Both the position numbers and the translations under genes were made by a program. From Hyphomonas sp. (GTDB lineage: Bacteria > Pseudomonadota > Alphaproteobacteria > Caulobacterales > Hyphomonadaceae): a stretch of 64,000 bases of DNA. The stretch covers positions 310,001 to 374,000 of the forward strand of contig WGNP01000003.1 in the NCBI GenBank assembly GCA_016124495.1, given 5' to 3'. The stretch's first letter is position 1. Each line of letters opens with the position of its first letter. This document shows, in pieces, positions 1 through 9,000 of this stretch. The notes under the pieces were generated by a model. The model did no database searches, was not told the origin of the DNA, and saw nothing but the letters and a program-made list of their open reading frames with translations.

Positions 1-2
1 AT

Positions 3-230
3 TATGGCGTCACCTTCCCGCTGACGAAGAAATATGCCGTCAAGGGCGCCTCGCAGCACCCCTTCTATGCCGGCGCCGTTGCCACGCTGGGCAAGGAGGC
101 GGAGCCCGGCTGGAACTTCCACAAGATCCTGGTCAAGGGCGACGGCACCCCGATCAAGGCCTACAATTCCAAGGTCAAGCCGGACGACAAGGCGCTGCTC
201 GCAGACATCGAGGCGGCTCTCAAGGGCTGA
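3..230 (+). CDS. Glutathione peroxidase, C-terminal part (5' end outside window)
   Basis: Frame 3 is open from the window edge to a TGA at 228-230 and encodes about 75 residues. It contains WNFHKILV followed by GDGTP, which matches the C-terminal half of the glutathione peroxidase / thioredoxin-type peroxidase family (typical WNFxKFLV-(D/G)xxG). The enzyme reduces hydroperoxides using thiols. The catalytic Cys and Gln lie upstream of the window, so activity cannot be judged. The ORF track lists a different frame here (34-456), which is a shadow. The next gene, a thiolase, starts 87 bp downstream with its own Shine-Dalgarno. Confidence 0.8.
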   Translation, partial: YGVTFPLTKKYAVKGASQHPFYAGAVATLGKEAEPGWNFHKILVKGDGTPIKAYNSKVKPDDKALLADIEAALKG

Positions 231-317
231 GCCGCGCGTCACCTTGACGAACCCGCCCAGGCAGCGCCTAAGTCTGGTTACGGCACTTGCACATAAACTT
301 CAGGAAGGAATGCCCCC

Positions 318-1499
318 ATGTCTGAGAAAGATCCGGTTGTCATCGTTGGTATGGCGCGCACCCCGATGGGCGGCCTTCTGGGCGACCTTGCAGGCTTTTC
401 GGCCAACGAACTCGGCGCCATGGCCATCAGGGCGGCCGTCGCCGAAGCCGGGCTGAAGCCGGGCGAAGCCAATGAAGTGATCATGGGCAACTGCCTCCCC
501 GCTGGTCAGGGCCAGGCGCCTGCCCGTCAGGCCGGCATCAAGTCCGGCGAAGACAAGGGCCTCGAGGCCACCACCATCAACAAGATGTGTGGCTCGGGCA
601 TGCAGGCGGCCGTGATGGGCCGCAACGCGATTCTGGCGGGCGACGCGAACATCGTCATCGTCGGCGGTATGGAATCGATGACCAACGCCCCGCACCTGAT
701 CAACGTGCGCAAGGGCCACAAGTATGGCACGATGGGCGCCGAGGACCACATGGCGCTCGACGGCCTGACCGATGCCTATGCCAAGGGCCCGATGGGCTTG
801 TTCGCCGACAAGATTGCCGGTGAGTATCAGTTCACCCGCGAGCAGCAGGACGCCTACGCCCTCGAGACGCTGACCCGCGCGCAGAACGCCACCAGGAACG
901 GCAAGTTCAAACGCGAGATCACGCCGATCACGGTGAAGGGCAAGAAGGGCGACACGATCATCGATACAGATGAGCTGCCGCGCACCGCAATGCCGGAAAA
1001 GATCCCGACGCTGAAGCCAGCCTTCTCGAAAGACGGAACAGTCACCGCCGCCAACGCTTCGGCGATTTCCGACGGCGCAGCCGCCCTCGTGCTGATGCGC
1101 GAGTCCGAAGCCAGGAAGCGCGGCCTGAAACCGCTCGCCCGCATCGTCGCCTCTTCGAGCCACGCTCATGAGCCGGAATATTTCACCACGGCCCCAGTGC
1201 CCGCGATGAAGAAGACGCTCGCGAAAGCCGGATGGAAAATCGAGGACGTCGATCTCTGGGAGGTCAACGAGGCCTTCGCAGTCGTCCCGATGATCGCGAT
1301 GAAAGAGCTCGGCATCAGCCATGACCGGGTCAACGTGAATGGCGGCGCCTGCGCCATGGGCCACCCGATTGGGGCGTCCGGCGCCCGCGTGCTGATCACG
1401 CTGATTGCAGCGATGGAAGACCGCGGCGCCAAGAAGGGCATGGCCTCGCTGTGCATCGGCGGCGGCGAAGGCATCGCCATGGCCGTCGAGCGCATCTGA
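318..1499 (+). CDS. Acetyl-CoA C-acetyltransferase (thiolase II)
   Basis: This 393-residue protein is a full-length biosynthetic-type thiolase, condensing two acetyl-CoA to acetoacetyl-CoA (reversible). The nucleophilic cysteine is C91 in INKMCGSGM. The C-terminal signature GGACAMGHPIGASG carries the catalytic His near residue 348, and the second Cys is in CIGGGEG near 378. NEAFA is also present. The start is supported by AGGAAGGA 8 bp upstream. It is monocistronic, with a strong terminator right after it. The reaction feeds polyhydroxybutyrate synthesis and the ethylmalonyl-CoA pathway, whose Ccr and Ecm are also in this window; which role dominates is inference. It could equally act in fatty-acid or ketone degradation. 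Confidence 0.93.
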   Translation: MSEKDPVVIVGMARTPMGGLLGDLAGFSANELGAMAIRAAVAEAGLKPGEANEVIMGNCLPAGQGQAPARQAGIKSGEDKGLEATTINKMCGSGMQAAVMGRNAILAGDANIVIVGGMESMTNAPHLINVRKGHKYGTMGAEDHMALDGLTDAYAKGPMGLFADKIAGEYQFTREQQDAYALETLTRAQNATRNGKFKREITPITVKGKKGDTIIDTDELPRTAMPEKIPTLKPAFSKDGTVTAANASAISDGAAALVLMRESEARKRGLKPLARIVASSSHAHEPEYFTTAPVPAMKKTLAKAGWKIEDVDLWEVNEAFAVVPMIAMKELGISHDRVNVNGGACAMGHPIGASGARVLITLIAAMEDRGAKKGMASLCIGGGEGIAMAVERI

Positions 1500-1529
1500 A
1501 CCTCGCGTCGCCCAAAAGGCTGAAACCCG

Positions 1530-1571
1530 GCCCGGACGATGCGAAACGGCATCGTCCGGGCTTTTTTTTTC
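1530..1571 (+). terminator. Rho-independent terminator after the thiolase gene
   Basis: GCCCGGACGATGC pairs perfectly with GCATCGTCCGGGC-type bases across a short GAAAC loop and is followed by an uninterrupted run of nine T. It lies 30 bp after the thiolase stop and should end that transcript. Confidence 0.92.
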
Positions 1572-1584
1572 AGGGGTGCGAGCC

Positions 1585-2205
1585 ATGCCTCTCAAGAACC
1601 ACGTTGATCCGTCTGGCGAGCTGCATGCTGTGCCTGATCGCGGCTTGTTCATGGAAATCCGGGGCGGCTGTTTCCACCGCGAGGACCGGACGCTGAAGGA
1701 CCGGCACTGGACTGGCAAACGGTGGATCCTCTGCGTAGCGAGCTTCAAGGATCGCAAGCGCGCCCTGATGCAGCCAGGGCGTCATACTAAGCTGTTTTTC
1801 CTGAATGAAGCGACCGTACTGGCGGCCGGGCACCGGCCGCCTTTCGGACGCCGCCGCGCCGAAGCAAGCGCCTTCCGCGACGGCGTCATCATTATCGGAA
1901 ACCTGCAGGCCGGAGAGACGACCGACCAGCTGGACGCACTTGCCGGAGGCGAGATTCAGACGGTACTGAGCGGCGCCCCGCAGCGCGGGATCGTGGCGCC
2001 CTCTGCCCTGCCCGACGGCGCGATGTATGTGACCGGCGGCGCGGCCTCCCTCAAGCACGACGGCGCAGCGAGGGCCCGGTCGTTCAAGGTATATGGCGCG
2101 CGCCAGCCCCTGCATGTCTCCGGCGAGCGCCTCACACCACATATCACCTGCGAAATGCTCCGCACAGGCTATAGACCCATCCTCCACCCCTCGGTGACCG
2201 CATGA
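1585..2205 (+). CDS. Conserved uncharacterised protein, coupled to DUF2332 gene
   Basis: The ORF runs from 1405, but translation should start at the ATG at 1585 (MPLKNHVDPSG), because upstream lies inside the thiolase gene and its terminator. That gives 206 residues. The N-terminal half (HVDPSGELHAVPDRGLFM, then KRALMQPGRHTKLFFLNEATVLAAGHRP) looks like a widespread uncharacterised proteobacterial family. As I recall it, that family has a Cys pair right after GHRP; here the residues are PFGRRR, so a metal-binding pair may be lost. The C-terminal 90 residues are less familiar. The TGA overlaps the next ATG (ATGA at 2202-2205), implying translational coupling. Function unknown; no signal peptide or membrane segment. 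Confidence 0.72.
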   Translation: MPLKNHVDPSGELHAVPDRGLFMEIRGGCFHREDRTLKDRHWTGKRWILCVASFKDRKRALMQPGRHTKLFFLNEATVLAAGHRPPFGRRRAEASAFRDGVIIIGNLQAGETTDQLDALAGGEIQTVLSGAPQRGIVAPSALPDGAMYVTGGAASLKHDGAARARSFKVYGARQPLHVSGERLTPHITCEMLRTGYRPILHPSVTA

Positions 2206-3287
2206 CCCTTCCGCCTACAGAAGAAGATATTGTCGCCCATTTCCGCGAGCAGGCCGTGTTCTGCCGCGGGCTCGGGTCTGCATTCATGGAGCAGCTCTGC
2301 GAAATGATGGCGGATGACATCGAGGCGGGCGGGCCTGTGGCGGCGCTGGTGGCGGGCTGGCCGACCAATCCGAGGCGGGATGCCTTGTCGCTGCGCATTG
2401 CGGGCTACCTGCATCACAGCGTGCTGACCGGCGCTGCAAAAGATCTGGCTGCGGCCTATCCGGGAGGCGACAAATCATGGACGATGGCCGGGATCTGGCC
2501 GCTGGCGCGGAACTGGCTGTCGGGAACGCAGTCCGGGGCCAGGGTGTTCCTGAAATCTCCTCCGCAGACGAACGAAGTGCGCCGCTCGGTTGCACTCCTC
2601 CCCGGCTTCCTGAATCTGGCAGCTCGGTTCCCAATGCCGATGCATCTACTGGAGCTCGGCGCCAGCGCCGGGCTGAACCAGAACTGGGACAGGTTCGGCT
2701 ATCGCACGGCCACATGGTCTCTTCCGGGCACGAGCCGGGTGGAGATCGAGACCGACTGGAACGCTCCGCCGCCGGAGCATCTGGAGGCGCGGCCGCAGGT
2801 CGCCTCACGCGCGGCGTGCGACCAGAATCCGATTGACGTGTCCGATCCTGAAACGGCGCTGCGCCTCAAATCCTATATCTGGCCGGACCAGCCCGGGCGC
2901 CTCGCCCGGATCGACGCGGCGATTGCGCTCGCACTAGAGACCGGCGTGAGGGTGGACAAGGCGGACGCCGCCGACTGGCTGAAAGCGAAACTGGCGGCGC
3001 GGCCGGAAACCGGGCTGACCGTGATCTACCACTCGGTGTTCCTGCAATATCCGCCGGCGGACGTTCGCCGGGCGCTGCTCGCCATGATGGAAGAGGCGGG
3101 CGCTGAAGCGATGCCCTGGCGGCCGCTCGCCTGGCTGTGTTTCGAACCCGGCGCCTTCTTTCAGGGGCCGGACCAGACCGGCATCAATCCGAATGATTTC
3201 ATCACCTACCTGAAGGTGTGGCCCGGCGGCGAAGATCACCGGATTCTACGGTCGGACGGGCATGTGACGCGCGTCCTGGCAATCTGA
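2202..3287 (+). CDS. DUF2332 family protein
   Basis: This 361-residue protein matches the DUF2332 family in length and in motifs such as LLELGASAGLNQNWDRFGY and IYHSVFLQYPP. The GASAGLN stretch resembles the glycine-rich SAM-binding loop of class I methyltransferases, so a methyltransferase-like fold is possible but not shown. Its start codon overlaps the stop of the preceding gene (ATGA), so the two are probably made in fixed ratio. No signal peptide or transmembrane segments. The next gene starts 81 bp later. Function unknown. Confidence 0.82.
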   Translation: MTLPPTEEDIVAHFREQAVFCRGLGSAFMEQLCEMMADDIEAGGPVAALVAGWPTNPRRDALSLRIAGYLHHSVLTGAAKDLAAAYPGGDKSWTMAGIWPLARNWLSGTQSGARVFLKSPPQTNEVRRSVALLPGFLNLAARFPMPMHLLELGASAGLNQNWDRFGYRTATWSLPGTSRVEIETDWNAPPPEHLEARPQVASRAACDQNPIDVSDPETALRLKSYIWPDQPGRLARIDAAIALALETGVRVDKADAADWLKAKLAARPETGLTVIYHSVFLQYPPADVRRALLAMMEEAGAEAMPWRPLAWLCFEPGAFFQGPDQTGINPNDFITYLKVWPGGEDHRILRSDGHVTRVLAI

Positions 3288-3368
3288 TCCCGTCTCGGAC
3301 GTCAGATTTCTGATCCCTTCCCGCGCGATTCGGAGTATGATGCCGCCGAGGCAAATCGGGCGGGGCAC

Positions 3369-4262
3369 ATGACGGACTATTTCCAACTGCCGCCACCGCA
3401 GCAGAAGAAGCGCAGCCTGGCCTGGCTGTACCTGCTGCTGTTGCTACTGTTCCTGCTGGGGCTGTGGGCGACCTGGTGGTCGCTGAGGCTTCAGCCGGGC
3501 GAGATCGGCGAGGATCCGATGCTGACCGCCACCGCGCTGCCCGCCGCGCCGCTGGTGCGGATGGTGCCGCCCGCGCCCGAGCCTGTGCCAGGGCCCGTTG
3601 TGACTGCGCAAGCTGAGCCAGAGGCGCCGGTTGTTGAACCAACACCTGAAGACGCGGCCGAGCCAGAGCCGCCGCCGCCATTGTTCTCCGATGTCCGCTG
3701 GCGCGAGACGGCGCGCTTCACCGGAACTGACGCGGCCGCGCGTACCGCGGACTTCACCGCTTATGTGCTGGTTGGTGACGAGACCTGGACCTACGCGCGG
3801 GCCGACGCAATCTTTGCGGCAGGCCTCAGCGAGCCGGTCGAAACCGCCTTCGAGAAACTCGAGCTGGGCGCCGGCATCTGCGACCTGACAGGGGTGATCG
3901 CAGTGGGCGCGGCCTCGGTCGAGGGCACATCTGTGCAGAACACGTTCCTGTCTTTCACGCGCGGGCATGCCCTGCGCGCCGCCATCGGCGCCAACCTGCC
4001 TTGCGAGGCTGGCACCTTGCGCACCGGTGTGCTGGACCTCGGCTACAGCCGCGCGGAGGTGACCTGCCCCCCCGGCGAAAAGCTCTGTCCCGCGCTCACC
4101 GCGCCGCAGCGTCCCATCGCCATGATCCTGGCGGATGCGGAAGATCCGAAGACGGACATCGGGCAGGCCCTGCAAACCGGCATCGCGGCGCATGAGGCCG
4201 CAGGCGCAAATGTGCTGCCGGGCGTGAAAGTGTCCGACTATTCAGCGTTCGACCTGCGCTGA
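3369..4262 (+). CDS. Membrane-anchored hypothetical protein with Pro/Glu-rich linker
   Basis: I do not recognise a family. Of 297 residues, 14-39 form one strong transmembrane helix (LAWLYLLLLLLFLLGLW). It is followed by a Pro/Ala/Glu-rich linker to about residue 105 (repeated PEP and PEPPPP-type runs) and then a soluble, probably periplasmic domain of about 190 residues. The soluble domain has four Cys (two in the CPPGEKLC segment) that could form disulfides. The layout, inner-membrane anchor plus long linker plus globular domain, is that of an envelope-spanning protein. The start is preceded by GGGCGGGG. Its 3' end overlaps the convergent serine hydrolase gene by 21 bp. Confidence 0.7.
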   Translation: MTDYFQLPPPQQKKRSLAWLYLLLLLLFLLGLWATWWSLRLQPGEIGEDPMLTATALPAAPLVRMVPPAPEPVPGPVVTAQAEPEAPVVEPTPEDAAEPEPPPPLFSDVRWRETARFTGTDAAARTADFTAYVLVGDETWTYARADAIFAAGLSEPVETAFEKLELGAGICDLTGVIAVGAASVEGTSVQNTFLSFTRGHALRAAIGANLPCEAGTLRTGVLDLGYSRAEVTCPPGEKLCPALTAPQRPIAMILADAEDPKTDIGQALQTGIAAHEAAGANVLPGVKVSDYSAFDLR

Positions 4263-5414
4263 ACCGTCCCATTCAACTGCGCCGCTCACGTGGCGGAGGA
4301 GCAATTCGGTCAGTTCACGGACGGCTTTCTCGGCCTTCGGGTTGTACTGGTTGGTGTTGACGATGATCACGGCGCCGTGGTCCGGCGCCAGCACGACCTG
4401 TGACAGCCAGACCGTGTTCGATCCGGCATGCATGTAGATGCGGCCAGCCTCATCATGCATGGAATTCGCCCAGCCGAGGCCATAGTCAGACGCTTGATCC
4501 GGATAGGGTGTCAGGAGCTTCTTGCGTATAGCCTCCGGCAAGGCGCGCGGCCCTTCAAGGAAAGACAAGAGCATCAGCGCATGGCCGCGCAGGCTGTAAT
4601 GGGCGGTGCCGGCAGGCCCGAGCGCCGCCGGATTGTCCGCGCCCGCGCCTCGCCCCTGCGCCGTCACGCCGAAACCGAAAAGTCCCGGTGCATGGCCTTC
4701 GATGCCGCTGCGTGGCGGCCCGAACCCGAAGCCCAGACCCGCGCCCGCAGGTGCCTTGGCAATCACGTATTCGCGCATCAGCAATTCGTAGCTTTTGGCT
4801 TCCAGCGACGGCGTGCCGGCGGCGAGGCGTTCGATGGCGCCGCCCGCAAGGATGTATCCGAGGTTTGAATAGGTGAACTCGCCTGGCTTGCCGGCGGGCG
4901 GCGCCGTCAGGACGGTGCGGGCGAGATTTGCGCGCTGCACCGGCAGGCTCTGCTTGCTGGCCTTGCTGCCCAGCATCCAGGCCAGCGATGCATTCGGCGC
5001 GGCGCCGGAGCGATGCGAGAGAAGATCCTCGATCGTGACCTTGCGCCAGCCCGCATCCATTTCGGCCGCCAAAGCCGGGAAAAGTTCCGGCAGGGTGGCG
5101 CCCCAGTCTGCATGCCCGGCCTCGACAAGGCGGGCATAAAGCAGCGCCGTGAGCATCTTGGTGTTCGAGCCGATATGCCAGGCGTCGGAGGGTTGCACGG
5201 GCTCTGCCCGGCCCTTCGCGCGCTCGCCCGATACCGCCAACGCCACCACCCCGGCTTCCGACGTGGCCACCACTGCGCCCATCGCAACCAGTCCGTAGTC
5301 CGTCCGTACCCGGTCGACTTGTGCTTGCAGGTCCAACTTCGGCGGCTCCGGAAAGGCGGGCGAAACCAGCAAGATCAAGGCCGAAAGCACTGTGGCTACG
5401 CGGCGGGCGGGCAC
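4242..5414 (-). CDS. Serine hydrolase, beta-lactamase class C / penicillin-binding protein family
   Basis: The 390-residue protein has an N-terminal signal peptide (VATVLSALILLVSPAFPEP), so it should be exported. The three active-site motifs of the class C/AmpC-like serine hydrolase superfamily are visible: SxxK as GSNTKML, YxN as YSNLGY and HxG as HAGSNT. Family members range from beta-lactamases to D-Ala-D-Ala carboxypeptidases and esterases. HxG instead of KTG argues for an esterase or peptidase-like member rather than a classical AmpC. The gene lies 3 bp downstream of the Lrp-type regulator on the same strand, so the two are probably co-transcribed. Confidence 0.85.
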   Translation of the reverse strand: MPARRVATVLSALILLVSPAFPEPPKLDLQAQVDRVRTDYGLVAMGAVVATSEAGVVALAVSGERAKGRAEPVQPSDAWHIGSNTKMLTALLYARLVEAGHADWGATLPELFPALAAEMDAGWRKVTIEDLLSHRSGAAPNASLAWMLGSKASKQSLPVQRANLARTVLTAPPAGKPGEFTYSNLGYILAGGAIERLAAGTPSLEAKSYELLMREYVIAKAPAGAGLGFGFGPPRSGIEGHAPGLFGFGVTAQGRGAGADNPAALGPAGTAHYSLRGHALMLLSFLEGPRALPEAIRKKLLTPYPDQASDYGLGWANSMHDEAGRIYMHAGSNTVWLSQVVLAPDHGAVIIVNTNQYNPKAEKAVRELTELLLRHVSGAVEWDGSAQVER

Positions 5415-5417
5415 GTT

Positions 5418-5924
5418 CTAGTCCGTAACCTTGGTCGTCTGGCGCACCAGGCCGAGCGGCAAGGCCGTCGTGCGCTTGGCAACGCGGATGACGATCCGCG
5501 ACTGGACATCCGAGACCAGCTTCGAGCCCAGCAGCTTGTCGCGCAGGAAGTTGTCGTAGGCGTGCATGTCAGTCGTCACGATGTGCAGCATATAGTCGAC
5601 CGCGCCGGTCACCGTCATGCATTCGATCACTTCCGGCCAGGCCTGAACCATCGTCTCGAAGGATTCGAGATTTTCGCGGCTGGGCAGCGCAAGCTTGGCG
5701 CTGGCGATGACTTCAAAGTCGAGGCCGAGGGCGTGGTTATTGATCAGCGTCACGCGGCCAAGGATGAAACCGGCCTCTTCCATCCGTTTGATGCGCCGCC
5801 AGCAGGGCGACGAAGACAGGCCCACGCGCTCGGCAATCTCGGCGACGGACAGGCTCGCATCACGCTGGATCAGGTCCAGGATACGGGCGTCAACGCTGTC
5901 TAATTCTTGGGACAATTTCCCCAC
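5418..5924 (-). CDS. Lrp/AsnC family transcriptional regulator
   Basis: This 168-residue protein has the usual Lrp layout. Residues 8-60 are an AsnC-type helix-turn-helix (LDSVDARILDLIQRDASLSVAEIAERVGLSSSPCWRRIKRMEEAG). A RAM/AsnC ligand-binding domain follows (VTGAVDYMLHIVTTDMHAYDNFL). Translation begins at GTG, with AGGGG just upstream. It is divergent from the indolepyruvate ferredoxin oxidoreductase gene and probably controls it in response to an amino acid; this is inference from position. An AT-rich inverted repeat in the shared promoter region is the likely operator. Confidence 0.92.
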   Translation of the reverse strand: MGKLSQELDSVDARILDLIQRDASLSVAEIAERVGLSSSPCWRRIKRMEEAGFILGRVTLINNHALGLDFEVIASAKLALPSRENLESFETMVQAWPEVIECMTVTGAVDYMLHIVTTDMHAYDNFLRDKLLGSKLVSDVQSRIVIRVAKRTTALPLGLVRQTTKVTD

Positions 5925-5948
5925 ATCCCCTTAGTTTTGGAAAATTTA

Positions 5949-5964
5949 TTGCTTAAATTAGCAA
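5949..5964. promoter_or_regulatory. Candidate Lrp-type operator in divergent promoter region
   Basis: TTGCT and AGCAA form 5-bp inverted arms around TAAATT in the AT-rich gap between the Lrp-type gene and the oxidoreductase gene. This is the size and AT-rich-centre layout typical of Lrp/AsnC sites. Binding is inferred from position and symmetry only. Confidence 0.45.
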
Positions 5965-6042
5965 AACTTGCGCAAGATAGGCAAGCATTTTCACGCGATT
6001 CGGCCAATAATCTGCCGGGACCGGAATCGAGGATGCGCGTTC

Positions 6043-9000
6043 ATGAAACACCGCGAAGTCACGCTGGACGACAAATACGATCTTGTCGAGGGCAAGGCTT
6101 ACATGACCGGCATCCAGGCGCTGGTGCGCCTGCCGCTGGACCGCAAGCGGATGGACCGCGCCGCCGGGCACAATACGGGCGGCTTCATCTCCGGCTATCG
6201 CGGCTCACCGCTCGGCGGCTATGACCAGCAGCTGCGCGCGGTGCAAAAACGTCTCGACGCGCATGACATTAAGTTCTGGGAAGGCCTGAACGAAGACCTG
6301 GGCGCGACCGCCGTCTGGGGCTCGCAGCAGCTCGGCCTGTTTCCCGGCGCGAAGTTCGATGGCCTGTTCGGCATCTGGTACGGCAAGGCCCCCGGCGTCG
6401 ACCGGACGGGTGATGTCTTCAAACACGCCAACGCTGCCGGAACGTCCGCCCTCGGAGGGGTTCTCGCCGTGATCGGCGACGACCATAGCTGCAAGTCTTC
6501 CACCCTGCCCTCGCAGTCCGAATACGCGATGCAGGATGCCGAGATCCCGACGCTCAATCCCGCCTCGATCCAGGACGTGCTCGACTACGGCATCCATGGT
6601 TGGGAGATGAGCCGTTTCTCTGGCGCCTGGACGGGCCTTGTCGCGCTCGCCGACACGATGGATTCCGGCGCGGTGGTCAATATTGATCTGGCCCGCTTCG
6701 CCATCCTGCGCCCGAACTTTACGCTGCCGGAAGACGGCGTGCACATGCGCCGGGGCGATGTGCCGCTGAACAAGGAAGCTCGCCTGCGTCAGATCAAGCT
6801 GCCCGCCGCGCAGGCCTATGTTCGCGCCAACCGGCTGGACCATGTGATCCTGGCTTCGCCGAAACCCCGCCTGGGCCTGATCGTCACCGGACAGGCCGCA
6901 CGCGACGTGTTCGAAGCGCTCGCCGCCCTCGGCCTCAGCCCACAGGAAGCCGGCGCGCTGGGGCTCAGTGTCTACAAGGTGGCCATGCCCTGGCCGCTGG
7001 AGCCGCAGGGCGTTCGCGAATTCTGCGCCGGCCTCGAACGCGTAATCGTGATCGAACACAAGCGTCCGATGATCGAAGCGCAGCTGAAGGCCGCGCTGTA
7101 TGATCTGCCCGGCAGCCGCCGACCGATCATCGAAGGCAAGAGGGATTCGAACGGTGCGCAGCTCTTGTCCGATATTGCCTCGCTGACGATCCCGGAAATC
7201 GCTAATGCGCTGATGCACGCCCTGCCACCTGGCTGGGACACCTCGCGCGCTGCGGCCTACTTCGACCGCGTCGGCCGCGCCTCGGAGGCGGCCCGCACGA
7301 ATGCGTCGCCGACCGTTCGCTCGCCGCATTTCTGCTCCGGCTGTCCGCACAATACCTCTACCGTGGTGCCGGAAGGCAGCCGCGCGCTTGCCGGTATCGG
7401 TTGCCATTACATGGCGAACTTCATGCCGGACCGGAAGACCGACATGACGAGCCAGATGGGCGGCGAAGGCATAGGCTGGGTCGGCCAGCACTGGGCAACA
7501 GACGAGAACCATGTGTTCGTGAACCTGGGCGACGGCACCTATTCCCACTCAGGCAGTCTCGCGATCCGGGCCGCGGTGACCTCCGGCGCGAACATGACTT
7601 ACAAGATCCTCTACAATGACGCGGTCGCGATGACCGGCGGCCAGCATGTAGAGTCTGGCCAGACGCCCGCGATGATCGCCCAGCAGGTCGAAGCCGAGGG
7701 TGTGAAAACCATCCGTATCGTGACGGAAGACCCCACCCGATATGCCGGCGTGCGCGACCTGCCCCGCAGCGTGACGATCCACCACCGCGACGACCTCGAA
7801 GACGTCCAGATGAAACTGCGTGAGACGCCCGGCGTCTCGGTGATCATATATGACCAGATGTGCGCCACCGAGAAACGCCGCCGCTCCAAGCGCGGCATGA
7901 TCAAGCCGGACCGTGTGCGTACGATCATCAACACCGAAGTCTGCGAAGGCTGCGGTGACTGTTCGGTGAAGTCCAACTGCCTGTCGGTCGAGCCGATCGA
8001 GACGGAGCTTGGCCGCAAGCGACGCATCAACCAGTCGACCTGCAACACCGACCTCTCCTGCCTGAAAGGTTTCTGCCCGAGCTTTGTGACCATCCAGGAC
8101 GGCGAGCCGGCCTGGGAGGCGCAGCCGCGCCAGGCCTTCAACGCAGACGGCCTGCCCTTGCCGGAGACCCCAAGCCTGGCGCAGCCCTGGAACATCCTGT
8201 TCACCGGCGTGGGCGGCACAGGTGTCACGACGGTTGCCGCCGTGCTGGCTATGGCTGCACATGTGGACGGCAACGCCGCCTCTTCGCTCGACATGACCGG
8301 CCTTGCGCAAAAAGGTGGCCCGGTGCTCAGCCACATCCGCTTTGCGCGCGAGCCCGAACTGATTTCCACCGGCCGCGTGCCGCCCGCCAGCGCTGATTGC
8401 GTCATCGCCTGCGATCTCGTTGTGGCGGCCGGCGGCGACGCCTTGAACCTGATGGATCCAGGCCGCACTGCTGCTTTTGCCAACTCAGACGTAACGCCGA
8501 CTTCGGAATTCATCCGTAGCCGGTCGAAACGCTTCGAAAGCGAACTGCTGTCAGCGCGCGTGAAGCGGCAAGCGGCAGAGTTCGGCGCATTCGATGCCGA
8601 GGCCCTCGCGGTCGGCTACCTGCACGAGGCGATCTACACCAACATGATCATGGCGGGTTACGCGTGGCAGAAAGGCAAGGTGCCGGTTTCACTGCGCGGG
8701 CTCTACCGCGCGATCCGCCTCAACGCCACCAAGGTCGAGGACAACATGGCGGCATTCAACATCGGCCGCATCGCGGCTGCGGCGCCGCAGCGCCTGGTTG
8801 CGCAGTCTGATCCGCGCGGGCATGTCGAGGAGAAGACGCTTGATGTCTTGATCGAGGACCGCGCCGCGCGCCTCACCGCCTACCAGAACGCGGACTATGC
8901 GGCGCACTACCGTGCCGTGGTTGCGCAAGTCCGCGACGCCGAAGAGAAAGCCGGGCTTGGCGAGAATCTCACGCGCGCTGCGGCGACCTATGCCTACAAG

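Noticed and set aside
300-1757. 485-aa minus-strand ORF
   Set aside because: Antisense of the thiolase gene and its terminator; no motifs.
1570-2187. 205-aa minus-strand ORF opposite the 206-aa plus-strand gene
   Set aside because: The plus-strand frame has a recognisable conserved N-terminal half and ATGA coupling to DUF2332; the minus frame has neither and begins in no sensible context.
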